64,000 nucleotides of DNA from Roseomonas genomospecies 6. Its GTDB lineage: Bacteria; Pseudomonadota; Alphaproteobacteria; Azospirillales; Azospirillaceae. Within the stretch, counting starts at the first letter, position 1; each line of letters opens with the position of its first letter. This document shows, piece after piece, positions 35,127-43,578 of this stretch. The stretch is from assembly GCF_008365375.1 (NCBI RefSeq), contig NZ_QOKW01000001.1, forward strand, positions 372,001 to 436,000. The letters run 5' to 3'. The notes under the pieces were generated by a model that saw only the letters and a program-made list of their open reading frames with translations, ran no database searches and was not told the DNA's origin. The translations under genes and the position numbers were made by a program.

Positions 35127-36140
35127 TTACTTCCGAACCTTGTTGATCTCGGCCTGCAGCTCGTTCAGCAGGTCGGCGCCGCCCTCGGCGGCGAACTTGT
35201 CCATGGCGGGCTTGACCATCTCGCGCATGCGGCCCAGCTCGGCGTTGCTCAGCTCGTTGATCTGCATCCCCTTGTCCTTCAGATAGGCGATGCTCTGCTT
35301 CGACGCCTCGCGGCTGTCCTTGCGCTCGAAGTCACGCGACGCGGCGGCGGCCTCGTTGATGATCGTGCGCTCATCGTTGGACAGGCCGTCGTACCAGCGC
35401 TTGGAGGCCAGCACGATCCACGGGCTGTAGACGTGCTTGGAAATGGTCAGGTACTTCTGGACCTCGTAGAACTTCGAGGACTGGATGGTGGTGACCGGGT
35501 TCTCCTGGCCGTCCACGGTGCCCGTCTCCATGGCGGTGAACAGCTCGGAGAAGGACAGCGGCACGGCGTTGGCGCCGAAGCTGTTGAACATGTCGATGTA
35601 GACCGGGTTCTGCATGACGCGCAGCTTGATGCCCTTCAGGTCCTCGACCTTCTCGACCGGGCGCTTGCTGTTGGTCAGGTTGCGGAAGCCGTTCTCCCAG
35701 TAGACGAGGCCGACGAGGCCCTTCTCGTTCAGCTTCGCCGCCAGCTTCTGGCCGAACGGGCCGTCGAACACGGCGTCGGCCTCCTGCTCGTTGTTGAACA
35801 GGAAGGGCAGATCGAAGACGGCGAAGTCCTTGACGATGCCGACCAGCGTGGCGGTCGAGCCGACCATCATCTCCTGCGCGCCGCCGATCAGGGCGTTCTG
35901 CATCTGGATGTCGCTGCCCAGGCTGGCGTCGGCGAAGCCCTTGACCTTCAGCTTGCCGCCGGAGCGCTTGGACATCTCCTCGACGAAGAACTTCACGGCG
36001 CGGCCCTGGTTGCTGTTCTCCGACAGGCCGTAGCCGAAGCGGATCAGCCGCGGCTTGATGTCCTGGGCGGACGCGGCGACGGGGGCGAGGATGGCGGCGG
36101 CGAGGCCGGTCGCCAGAAGGACGGAGCGGAGCAGCTTCAT
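35127..36140 (-). CDS. dctP: TRAP transporter solute-binding protein (DctP)
   Basis: A 337-residue periplasmic binding protein. Signal peptide MKLLRSVLLATGLAAAILAP, cut after ASA. The family landmarks are IRFGYGLSENSNQGRAVKFF, the substrate-carboxylate arginine region GIKLRVMQNPVYIDMF, FSELFTAMETGTVDGQENP and the C-terminal DKFAAEGGADLLNELQ. It captures an organic acid, often a sugar acid, for the DctQM permease. It is the last gene of the dctQ-dctM-dctP operon, 32 bp after dctM. Substrate unknown; linkage to hexR suggests a sugar acid feeding the Entner-Doudoroff route. Confidence 0.95.
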   Translation of the reverse strand: MKLLRSVLLATGLAAAILAPVAASAQDIKPRLIRFGYGLSENSNQGRAVKFFVEEMSKRSGGKLKVKGFADASLGSDIQMQNALIGGAQEMMVGSTATLVGIVKDFAVFDLPFLFNNEQEADAVFDGPFGQKLAAKLNEKGLVGLVYWENGFRNLTNSKRPVEKVEDLKGIKLRVMQNPVYIDMFNSFGANAVPLSFSELFTAMETGTVDGQENPVTTIQSSKFYEVQKYLTISKHVYSPWIVLASKRWYDGLSNDERTIINEAAAASRDFERKDSREASKQSIAYLKDKGMQINELSNAELGRMREMVKPAMDKFAAEGGADLLNELQAEINKVRK

Positions 36141-36172
36141 GGATCGGTTCTTCCCTGTAAAGCGTGTTGTGG

Positions 36173-37453
36173 TTAGTGGCGGAGCAGGCTCAGCGGGGCC
36201 GTGACGATCTCCGGAACGGCGATCAGCAGGCCGAGCAGAAGCAGGTAGGTCAGCAGGAACGGCCAGATGCCGCGCGTGGCGCTTTCCAGCGAGATGCGGG
36301 CGACGCCGCACACCACGTTCAGCACCGTGCAGACCGGCGGATTAATCAGGCCCAGCGTGCCGGTCAGGACGAACATCACGCCGAAATAGGTCGGGTCGAT
36401 GCCCGCCGCCGCGGCCAGCGGGGTCAGCACCGGGCCGAGCACGAGGATCGTCGGCGTCAGGTCCATCACCATGCCCACGGCCAGCAGCAGAAGCGTGATG
36501 GCGACCATCAGCAGCTTCGGGTGTTCGAGCAGCGGCGACAGCATCTCGTTCATTTGCTGCGGCAGGTCGGCCAGCGTCACCATGTAGGACGACACCAGAG
36601 CCGCCGCGCACAGGAACATCACCACGCTGGTGGTGCGCGACGCCTGGACCAGCAGCGGCACCAGATCCTTCAGCGTCACCTGCCGGTAGACGAACAGCGC
36701 CACGAACAGCGAATAGACGGCGGCGACCACCGCGGCCTCGGTCGGGGTGAAGACGCCGCCGCGCAGGCCGCCGATGATGATGACCGGAAGCGCCAACGCC
36801 CAGGCGCCGTCGACCAGCGCGGTCCGGCGTTCCCTCCAGCTTGCCTTCGGCTGGAGCTTCACGGTCATGCCGCGGGCCAGGATCATCCAGGTGATGACCA
36901 GACCGGCGCCCATCAGAAGGCCCGGCACGATGCCGGCCATGAACAGGCCGCTGATCGAGGTGTTCGTGGTCACGCCGAAGATGATGAAAGGCATGCTGGG
37001 CGGGATGATCGGGGCGATGATGCCGCCCGACGCGATCAGGCCGGCGGAGCGCGGCACCGGATAGCCGTTGTCGCGCATCATCGGGATCAGAAGCGTGGCC
37101 AGCGCGGCGGTGTCGGCGATGGCCGAGCCGGACAGGCTGGCCAGCATCACCGACGCGCCGATGGTCACGTAGCCCAGGCCGCCGCGGATGTGCCCGAAGA
37201 AGCTGACCGCGAGGTTGATGATCCGCTGCGAGATGCCGCCGGCGTTCATCAGCTCGCCGGCCAGGATGAAGAAGGGCACCGCCATCAGCGGGTAGTTGTC
37301 GGCGCCGCTCAGCATGTTCTGGGCGACGAGCTGGGCATCGAAGAAGTCGAGATGCACCATCAGCGCAACGCCCGTCAGCATCAGGGCGAAGGCGATGGGC
37401 ATGCCGAGCAGCATCAGGCCGAACAGCGAGGAGAGGAAGACCGCAAGGGCCAT
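36173..37453 (-). CDS. dctM: TRAP transporter large permease (DctM)
   Basis: A 426-residue membrane protein with about 12 hydrophobic segments. Typical DctM blocks include MLSGADNYPLMAVPFFILAG, GGISQRIINLAVSFFGHIRGG, GSGIIAPIIPPSMPFIIFGV-like sequence near 155, and LGLINPPVCTVLNVVCG. It forms the Na+-driven transport channel with DctQ. It starts 34 bp after dctQ and precedes dctP, so the three are one operon. Confidence 0.96.
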   Translation of the reverse strand: MALAVFLSSLFGLMLLGMPIAFALMLTGVALMVHLDFFDAQLVAQNMLSGADNYPLMAVPFFILAGELMNAGGISQRIINLAVSFFGHIRGGLGYVTIGASVMLASLSGSAIADTAALATLLIPMMRDNGYPVPRSAGLIASGGIIAPIIPPSMPFIIFGVTTNTSISGLFMAGIVPGLLMGAGLVITWMILARGMTVKLQPKASWRERRTALVDGAWALALPVIIIGGLRGGVFTPTEAAVVAAVYSLFVALFVYRQVTLKDLVPLLVQASRTTSVVMFLCAAALVSSYMVTLADLPQQMNEMLSPLLEHPKLLMVAITLLLLAVGMVMDLTPTILVLGPVLTPLAAAAGIDPTYFGVMFVLTGTLGLINPPVCTVLNVVCGVARISLESATRGIWPFLLTYLLLLGLLIAVPEIVTAPLSLLRH

Positions 37454-37487
37454 GGAACGGGCTCCGCTTTCAGAAGGCCGGACGGAA

Positions 37488-38027
37488 TCAGTGCTCGGCG
37501 ATGGCGCCGCCCTGCGGGGCGGTGGTGCCGTCGATATCGCCGTTGCCGGGAATGTGCGCCGTCGCGTCGCCCGACAGGATCTTCCAGAGGTTGGCGAGGA
37601 TCGTCAGGGCCATGGCGATGGCCGGGAAGAAGCCGGCGGCGGCGTAGAAGGCCATGGGGAAGCGGAGCACCGTGGAGCGGGTTTCCATTCCGATCAGAAG
37701 CTGGAACCAGCTTCCCTCGATGAACAGCCACAGCGCGTAGAGCATCAGAAGGTGGCTGACCACGGCGCAGGCCCGTCGGACGCGGGCGGGCAGGCGGGAC
37801 TGAAGAATGTCCAGCCCGAGATGCTGGTTGCGGCGCAGCGCCAGCGTGGCGCCCAGGAACACCACCCAGACGAACATCAGGCGGGCCAGCTCCTCGGCGG
37901 CGACGATGCCGCTGTTGAAACCGTACCGGAGAACCACATTGCCGAAGACCAGCGCCACCATCATGGCCAGCATCAGGGCCATGATCCATTCGGTGACCAT
38001 CTCCAGCGCCTCGACGACGCGCTTCAT
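37488..38027 (-). CDS. dctQ: TRAP transporter small permease (DctQ)
   Basis: A 179-residue protein with four membrane helices (about 10-32, 46-65, 86-106, 128-150). The DctQ signature is RYGFNSGIVAAEELARLMFVW followed by LGATLALRRNQHLGLDIL. It is the first gene of the TRAP operon, transcribed away from hexR. The 420-bp gap to hexR holds two similar operator-like sites that could control both directions. Confidence 0.93.
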   Translation of the reverse strand: MKRVVEALEMVTEWIMALMLAMMVALVFGNVVLRYGFNSGIVAAEELARLMFVWVVFLGATLALRRNQHLGLDILQSRLPARVRRACAVVSHLLMLYALWLFIEGSWFQLLIGMETRSTVLRFPMAFYAAAGFFPAIAMALTILANLWKILSGDATAHIPGNGDIDGTTAPQGGAIAEH

Positions 38028-38212
38028 GCACTCTCCTCGGCCTGCCTCGCGGCGGGGCTCACGCTAGCGGCACGGAGTTGGCATGGGCGGGGCACGGGCG
38101 GCGCGGCGCGCCGGCAACGGGGCCGGGCGGCGGTTCGGGGGCTCCTCCCACACGGTCTCTTGCCGGGACCTTGACTTGCTGAGGCTGAAAATAGATCACC
38201 CGCGCAACCGAG

Positions 38213-38281
38213 TGAAGAAGATTTTCTTCATAACGGCGTCATTCGCACCAGCCAAAGCGCGTGGCGACGAAAATTATCTTC
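38213..38281. promoter_or_regulatory. two GAARATTWTCTTC sites between dctQ and hexR
   Basis: The gap holds GAAGATTTTCTTC at 38217-38229, embedded in the perfect inverted repeat TGAAGAA-N4-TTCTTCA (38213-38230), and GAAAATTATCTTC at 38269-38281. They match at 11 of 13 positions and their centres are 52 bp apart, about five helical turns. They lie about 165-190 bp from each start codon. The likely ligand is HexR, encoded next door; this is an inference from position. Confidence 0.55.
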
Positions 38282-38447
38282 ACAAGCCTTCCCACGCCGC
38301 ATAGCTTAGAAACCGAACAGAGCGGCCAGTCGGGCTTTGCCGAACGGCCATGGCGAGCCTATCCCCCGCAAATCCGCGGTGGTACGGTCCGCCGCCGGAA
38401 ACCGCGCAAGGCGGGACGCCGCTTACAGGGATGGACGGTCCGATTCG

Positions 38448-39332
38448 ATGCTCAAGCCGGTGAACATCCTCGATCACATCCGCGGCCGCCTGCCGGATCT
38501 GAAGCGTTCCGAAGCCCAGGTCGCCGAGATGGTGCTGGCCGAGCCGCAGAAGATCCTGGGGCAGAGCATCACCACGCTGGCCCAGGCCGCCGGGGTCAGC
38601 GAGGCGACGGTCGTCCGCTTCTGCCGGAGCATCGGCTGCGGCGGTTTCCCGGACTTCAAGCTGCGTCTGGCCGAAGGGCAGGCCCGCGGCACCCCCTTCG
38701 TCAGCCAGGATGTGGCGCCGGACGACGAGACACCGACCGTCGCGCGAAAAATCTTTTCATCCGCCGCCGCCGCGCTGAACGATGCGGCGGGCGCGCTGGA
38801 CATGGGTGCGGTGTCCCACGCGGTGGAGCTGCTGGCCGACGCCTCCAGCATCCTGTGCATCGGCACCGGGGCTTCGGCGGTGGTGGCGGAGGACGCGGCG
38901 CACAAGTTCATGCGCTTCGGCATGGCGGCCCAGGCCAGCGCCGACCCGATGATGGTCCGCATGCTGTCGGTCAATCTGGGCGCGCGCGGGGTGCTGCTGG
39001 CGATCTCCAACACCGGGCGCACCATCATGGTGACGGAGCTGGCCCAGATGGCCCGCGACCTGGGCATCCCGGTCATCGCGATCACCGCCCCCGGCTCGCC
39101 GCTGGCCGCGGTGTCGTCGGTGGCCATCGGCCACACGCCGGTGGAGGACGCGGAGATCTACACGCCCATGGCCTCGCGCCTCGTCCATCTGGCGATCATC
39201 GACGTGCTGTCCACCGGCGTGGCGCTGAAGCTCGGCGCGGAGGCGCGGCACCATCTGGCGAAGGTCAAGGCCGTGCTCTCCGGCACCCGCTCCGCCCACG
39301 GAAAGCCCGCCAGAAGCCGCCAGCGGGCGTGA
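38448..39332 (+). CDS. hexR: RpiR-family regulator HexR
   Basis: A 294-residue protein with an N-terminal RpiR HTH (residues 1-77; TTLAQAAGVSEATVVRFCRSIG) and a SIS sugar-phosphate-binding domain (about 125-255; ILCIGTGASAVVAEDAAHKF; LLAISNTGRTIMVTELAQ). The whole length lines up from memory with E. coli HexR, including GFPDFKLRLAEGQARGTPFV and EIYTPMASRLVHLAIIDVLS. HexR releases DNA on binding 2-keto-3-deoxy-6-phosphogluconate and controls Entner-Doudoroff genes. ATG 38448 starts where HexR proteins start. It is divergent from a TRAP operon. Confidence 0.9.
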   Translation: MLKPVNILDHIRGRLPDLKRSEAQVAEMVLAEPQKILGQSITTLAQAAGVSEATVVRFCRSIGCGGFPDFKLRLAEGQARGTPFVSQDVAPDDETPTVARKIFSSAAAALNDAAGALDMGAVSHAVELLADASSILCIGTGASAVVAEDAAHKFMRFGMAAQASADPMMVRMLSVNLGARGVLLAISNTGRTIMVTELAQMARDLGIPVIAITAPGSPLAAVSSVAIGHTPVEDAEIYTPMASRLVHLAIIDVLSTGVALKLGAEARHHLAKVKAVLSGTRSAHGKPARSRQRA

Positions 39333-39339
39333 CGCTGTC

Positions 39340-39455
39340 CCCTCTCCCCTCCGGGGAGAGGGTTAGGGTGAGGGGGTTGCGCTTGTGCGGACGTACCGTC
39401 ATGCGCATCCCCCTCACCGGCCCTTCGGGCCACCCTCTCCCCAGGGGGGAGAGGG
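39340..39455. repeat. composite hairpin repeat (REP-like element B)
   Basis: A 10-bp hairpin (39340-39362, arms CCCTCTCCCC / GGGGAGAGGG) is followed by a long outer stem, GGTGAGGGGGTTGCGC (39367-39382) with GCGCATCCCCCTCACC (39403-39418), 15 of 16 paired. Then come a GGCCC/GGGCC hairpin and a second CCCTCTCCCC hairpin (39433-39455). It lies between hexR and dusA. It shares arms and GGTGAGGG words with element A but differs in the inner sequence. Confidence 0.8.
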
Positions 39456-39559
39456 TTATTCATCCAAGGCGACAAAACAACTTTCCTCCCTCTTGCCATT
39501 CGAGCCCGCTTCGTCCAATTGATGCGCCGCTTTTATCGATTCACAGACAGTTCCCGCCC

Positions 39560-40549
39560 ATGCCCGCCATTGCACTCAGCGTCGCACCGATGATGGACTG
39601 GACGGACCGGCATTGCCGGACCTTCCACCGTCTGCTGTCGAAGAACACGCTGCTCTACACCGAGATGGTCACCACCGGCGCCGTGCTGCACGGCGACCGC
39701 GACCGGCTGCTGGGCTACGACGCGGCGGAGCATCCGGTGGCGCTCCAACTCGGCGGGTCGGACCCGGCGGAGTTGGCGGCCTGCGCCCGCATCGCCGAGG
39801 AATGGGGCTACGACGAGGTCAACCTGAACGTCGGCTGCCCGAGCGACCGCGTGCAGTCGGGCCGCTTCGGCGCCTGCCTGATGGCGGAACCCGATCTGGT
39901 GGCCCGGCTGGTCGGCGCCATGCGCGAGGCGGTGTCCATCCCCGTCACCGTGAAGTCGCGCATCGCCATCGACGAGATGGAGGAATGGCCGACGCTGGAC
40001 CGTTTCGTCCGCACCGTCTCCGCCGCCGGCTGCACCCACTTCATCGTGCACGCCCGCAAGGCTTGGCTGAAAGGCCTCAGCCCCAAGGAGAACCGGGACA
40101 TCCCGCCGCTGCGCCACGACCTCGTGCACCGGCTGAAGCGGGAGAACCCGCATCTCACCATCGCCATCAACGGCGGCATCCGCACGCTGGACGAGGCGGA
40201 GGAGCACCTAGCCGCGGTGGACAGCGTGATGATCGGACGCGCCGCCTACGAGACGCCCTACATCCTGGCCGACGCCGACCGCCGCCTGTTCGGCGGGGAG
40301 CCCGGCCCCGACCGCTACGCGGTGGTCGAGGCGATGGCGGCCTACGCCGAGGAACGGATGCGCCAGGGGGCGCCGCTGTCGGCGATCACCCGGCACATGC
40401 TGGGGCTGTTCCAGGGCCTACCCGGCGCCCGCGCGTGGCGCCGCCACATCAGCGAGAACGCCCATCTCCCCGGCGCCGGGCCGGAGGTGCTGCTGAAGGC
40501 CGCCGCGCTGGTGCCCCACCGCGAAGCGGTCATGCAGCAAGCGGGATGA
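39560..40549 (+). CDS. dusA: tRNA-dihydrouridine(20/20a) synthase DusA
   Basis: A 329-residue FMN enzyme that reduces uridine in the D-loop of tRNAs. The start IALSVAPMMDWTDRHCRTFHR and LLYTEMVTTGAVLHGDRDRLL are typical of DusA. The catalytic cysteine is Cys93 in NVGCPSDRVQSGRFGACLM, and the FMN-binding end blocks are ITINGGIRT-like and MIGRAAYETPYIL. ATG 39560 fits the family start; the frame is open far upstream but not coding. The last 20 bp overlap the end of the convergent DUF3429 gene. Confidence 0.95.
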   Translation: MPAIALSVAPMMDWTDRHCRTFHRLLSKNTLLYTEMVTTGAVLHGDRDRLLGYDAAEHPVALQLGGSDPAELAACARIAEEWGYDEVNLNVGCPSDRVQSGRFGACLMAEPDLVARLVGAMREAVSIPVTVKSRIAIDEMEEWPTLDRFVRTVSAAGCTHFIVHARKAWLKGLSPKENRDIPPLRHDLVHRLKRENPHLTIAINGGIRTLDEAEEHLAAVDSVMIGRAAYETPYILADADRRLFGGEPGPDRYAVVEAMAAYAEERMRQGAPLSAITRHMLGLFQGLPGARAWRRHISENAHLPGAGPEVLLKAAALVPHREAVMQQAG

Positions 40550-41003
40550 GCGCGGCGAGCGTCAGGCACACGACGATGGTCAGGCGGGTCCGCAGCGTGC
40601 CGAACCAGCGGGGATAGTGCCCGTCCGCCGCCGCGCTGCGGTCCACCGCCCAGGCCAGGAGGAAGGACAGGATCAGCGCCGGCACCGTCAGGCCGGACGG
40701 CAGCAGGGTGGCACCCCACCCCAGCAGCGACGGTGCTACTCCCCAGACCAGCCACGCCGGCCCGCTCGTCTCGCCGTCCCGCCCCGCCTCCTCCTGCCCA
40801 GCGAGGATGCGGCCCCAGTGGATGGCGCCGATGAAGGACAGGATCGACACCGCGTAGACGACCACCGCCCGCACCAGAGCGGCCTGCCCGGCGCCCTCCG
40901 CCATCCAGGCCAGCGCGGTGCCGCCGACGAAGGGGATCAGCCCGCCGTAGGACAGCAGGCGCACGACCGCGGCGCGGCGTCCGTCGGAGGAGAATGCGTC
41001 CAT
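40530..41003 (-). CDS. DUF3429 membrane protein
   Basis: A 157-residue protein with four to five membrane helices (about 14-34, 41-62, 82-100, 104-118, 136-155). The conserved SFIGAIHWGRIL segment and the downstream Trp-rich helix (PAWLVWGVAPSLLGWGATLL) identify DUF3429, a family of unknown function. It ends inside the convergent dusA gene and starts 4 bp after the end of the peroxidase gene on the same strand, so the two are probably co-transcribed. Confidence 0.85.
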   Translation of the reverse strand: MDAFSSDGRRAAVVRLLSYGGLIPFVGGTALAWMAEGAGQAALVRAVVVYAVSILSFIGAIHWGRILAGQEEAGRDGETSGPAWLVWGVAPSLLGWGATLLPSGLTVPALILSFLLAWAVDRSAAADGHYPRWFGTLRTRLTIVVCLTLAALIPLAA

Positions 41004-41007
41004 GCGC

Positions 41008-41619
41008 TCACGGCCCCGGCGCGGGTTGGGCCAGTGCCTTGTCCACCGCCGCGGTCAAGGTGGCGGACTCCGGCGTCACCGGGCTGCCGAACCATTCCAC
41101 CAGCCGCCCGTCGCGGCCGATCAGGATCTTGTGGAAGTTCCAGCGCGGCACGCCCTGCGGCCCGGTGACCGCCGCCGCCCAGCGGTAGAGCGGATGGGCC
41201 TGCGGTCCGGTGACGGACTGCTTCTCCATCAGGGGAAAGTCCACGCCGTAGTTGAGTTCGCAGAAGGACGCGACCTGGGCGTTGCTGCCGGGCTCCTGCC
41301 CGCCGAAATCGTTGCTCGGCACCCCCAGGACGACCAGCCCGCGGTCCCGCCGTCCGGCCCAGAGCTTTTGCAGCCCCTCATACTGGCCGGTGTAGCCGCA
41401 TTGCGACGCCGTGTTGACCACCAGCACCGCCTTGCCCCGGAAGGCATCGGGCGCGAGCGTGCCGCCGTCGATGGCCGGCAGGGGCAGCGAAGCCCAGTCG
41501 AGCGTGTCGGGCGCCGTACTGATGCTGTCCGCCGCCGCACCGGGCACGGCTGCGGACAGCATCAGTACGGCGGACAGTGTCACGGCGGCGGATTGGGCGG
41601 CATCGCGGATCGTTGGCAT
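41008..41619 (-). CDS. exported glutathione peroxidase family protein
   Basis: A 203-residue peroxidase of the GPX fold using cysteine, not selenocysteine: Cys74 in VVNTASQCGYTGQY. The second active-site block GVPSNDFGGQEPGS and the Trp in RWNFHKILIG are present. Residues 1-30 form a signal peptide ending GAAA-DS, so it acts in the periplasm, reducing hydroperoxides probably with a thioredoxin-like donor. GGGAGA precedes ATG 41619. A 21-bp inverted repeat lies inside the signal-peptide coding region. Confidence 0.9.
   Translation of the reverse strand: MPTIRDAAQSAAVTLSAVLMLSAAVPGAAADSISTAPDTLDWASLPLPAIDGGTLAPDAFRGKAVLVVNTASQCGYTGQYEGLQKLWAGRRDRGLVVLGVPSNDFGGQEPGSNAQVASFCELNYGVDFPLMEKQSVTGPQAHPLYRWAAAVTGPQGVPRWNFHKILIGRDGRLVEWFGSPVTPESATLTAAVDKALAQPAPGP
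41512..41572. repeat. 21-bp perfect inverted repeat inside the peroxidase gene
   Basis: Arms at 41512-41532 and 41552-41572 are exact reverse complements with a 19-bp loop. They cover codons of the signal peptide and the first mature residues. Because of the symmetry, the same segment read on the other strand would encode almost the same peptide. In RNA it would fold into a strong hairpin near the 5' end of the message. Confidence 0.85.
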
Positions 41620-41825
41620 GAGGGTCTCCCAGTCGGCGGCGCGGTTCTGTACAGCGCTGAAGTATACGGCGGCCAAGGCGCGTCGGATCATGCACCGCCG
41701 CGCGTATCGACGTCGGACCGTGCACGCGCATGGGTGCCATGGCCATGTTGCCGTGCGTTGGGCGGGCGCGCCTGCTTTAGGGTTGTGTCCCCCGCCCCCC
41801 GAAGACAGACCGGCCGACGCCCCCC

Positions 41826-42977
41826 ATGCGCCTTCTCATCCTGATGCTCGGCCTCGCCGGGTTTGCGAGCGCCTTCTCGCTGCGGGCGACCGACCCGATG
41901 CTGACCGTCATGGCGTCGGACCTGGGCATCGGCGTGGCCGAGGCGGCGTTGCTCTCCTCCGCCTACACGCTGCCCTATGCGGCAATGCAGCTCATCCTGG
42001 GGCCGGTCGGCGACGCCATCGGCAAGACGCGGCTGGTGCGGCTGTCGCTGGTGATCCTGACCATCGGGGTGGCGCTGTCGGCGGTGGCGCCCGGCTATAC
42101 CGGCGTGCTGGCCGCCCGGGTGCTGGCCGGGGCCTTCGCCGGTGGGATCATCCCGGCCTCCATGGCCCTGATCGGCGACCGGGTGGTCTATACGGAGCGG
42201 CAGTTCGCCATCAGCCGTTTCCTGCTGGCCGTCATCCTGGGCCAGATGTCCGGCTCCGCCGTGGCCGGCGCCCTGTCGGAGGTGGCGGGCTGGCGCGCCG
42301 TCTTCGCGCTGGCGGCGACGGTGACCGGCCTTATCGCTCTGACCGCCATCCTGGTCCTGCGGAGCGAGCGGGAGGAGCGCCACCCCCTGTCCATGGCCGA
42401 CGCGCGGGCGCGCTACGCCTCCGTCCTGGCGAATCCAGTATCGGTCTGGGTGTTCGCGACGGTGGCGGCGGAAGGGCTGCTGATCTTCGGCGTCTTCCCC
42501 TTCGTGGCGCCCATGCTGTCCCGCCACGGGGCCGAGGGCGCCTTCGAGGCCGGCGTCACCCTGGCCGCCTTCGCGGTGGGCGGGGTCATGTACAGTTTCG
42601 TCGTGCGGCGCCTGCTGGGGACGCTCGGCCAATGGGGGATGATGGGGGCCGGCGGCCTGCTGGCCGGGGGCGCCTATCTGGCGACGCTGGCGCCGGTGCC
42701 CTGGCCGGTGGTGTCGGGGCTGTTCCTGGTCGCCGGGTTCGGCTTCTACATGCTGCACAACACCATGCAGACCCAGGCGACGGAGCTGTCGGTGACGGCG
42801 CGCGGGTCGGCGCTGGCCCTCTTCGCCTCGTCCTTCTTCCTGGGGCAGGGCCTGGGACCGGTGATGTACGGGGCGGTCGCCGATCAGGTCGGCCTGCCCG
42901 CCCTGTTCCTGTTCGGCGGCGCCCTGACGATGCTGCTGGGCGTCGGGGCCGTGCGCCTGATCCGCCGCCCCGCCTGA
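41826..42977 (+). CDS. MFS transporter
   Basis: A 383-residue major facilitator with about 12 membrane helices. The start RLLILMLGLAGFASAFSLRATDPML, the loop GPVGDAIGKTRLVRLSL between helices 2 and 3 (motif A) and LAARVLAGAFAGGIIPASMALIGD point to the DHA1-type drug or sugar efflux group. The substrate is unknown. It is divergent from the peroxidase gene across about 200 bp. No regulator is adjacent. Confidence 0.9.
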   Translation: MRLLILMLGLAGFASAFSLRATDPMLTVMASDLGIGVAEAALLSSAYTLPYAAMQLILGPVGDAIGKTRLVRLSLVILTIGVALSAVAPGYTGVLAARVLAGAFAGGIIPASMALIGDRVVYTERQFAISRFLLAVILGQMSGSAVAGALSEVAGWRAVFALAATVTGLIALTAILVLRSEREERHPLSMADARARYASVLANPVSVWVFATVAAEGLLIFGVFPFVAPMLSRHGAEGAFEAGVTLAAFAVGGVMYSFVVRRLLGTLGQWGMMGAGGLLAGGAYLATLAPVPWPVVSGLFLVAGFGFYMLHNTMQTQATELSVTARGSALALFASSFFLGQGLGPVMYGAVADQVGLPALFLFGGALTMLLGVGAVRLIRRPA

Positions 42978-43313
42978 CGAATATTCCTATATTTCGGATA
43001 TCCCCAGATTCTGTGGATAACTCTGTTGGCGAATCGAGGGGTAACCGAAGGGACAGGCGGGCCCTCAAGGGGTCCGGCGGAAATGCCCGAATTTTGGGCA
43101 CATCGGAAACCGGCACCGATCAAGGATTTTCCGTGCCGTCGGCGCATTATCGGCCCTGGTCCGGCGGCTGCCCCGGCACGGAACGGGAGTCAAGCGAAGG
43201 ATGTAGCGGCCTGTGAACAACTTTTCTTGACAGGGCGTGCGGGCCACGGCAGAGCAGCGGTCCCGGCGCCGAGACATCTTGCGCGCCACCGGTCCGCGGG
43301 GCACCCTGGCGCC
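42978..43313. other. 336-bp gap, no gene seen
   Basis: An AT-rich start (ATATTCCTATATTTCGG) is followed by ordinary GC-rich sequence. The frame of the downstream small gene is open through the right half, but there is no ribosome-binding site and no family resemblance there. I see no tRNA, repeat or strong hairpin. Confidence 0.5.
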
Positions 43314-43559
43314 ATGTTCACCGTCAGCGAAGCCGAAGCCGAAACGATCCGCCAGGCGTTCCACGAACGCGGGGAATGGTCCGCCGTGGTGGAACTGCGC
43401 CGGCTGTTCCCGGTCTTCGCCAACAACCCGGAGGCGCTGCGCTGCGTGCGCGCCATCGCGGGGTGGCAGCCCCTGCCGGTTCCTCCCGATGCCCCGTCCG
43501 ACGCCCCGCCCAAGGTCACCCCGCTGCGGCGCCGCAAACCGGCGGAGCCGCAGCCCTGA
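43314..43559 (+). CDS. small hypothetical protein
   Basis: An 81-residue protein starting MFTVSEAEAETIRQAFHERG, with a helical acidic N-terminal half (VVELRRLFPVFANNPEALRC) and a proline-rich basic tail (TPLRRRKPAEPQP). Codons are strongly G/C-ending as in true genes. No signal or membrane segment. It converges with the MscS-type channel gene 19 bp away. No family recognised. Confidence 0.65.
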   Translation: MFTVSEAEAETIRQAFHERGEWSAVVELRRLFPVFANNPEALRCVRAIAGWQPLPVPPDAPSDAPPKVTPLRRRKPAEPQP

Positions 43560-43578
43560 GTCCCGTCAGATGCCCGTG

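Noticed and set aside
41411-43216. Long + strand frame before and through the MFS gene
   Set aside because: It is in a different frame from the MFS transporter; its signal-peptide-like portion arises from the inverted repeat in the peroxidase gene.
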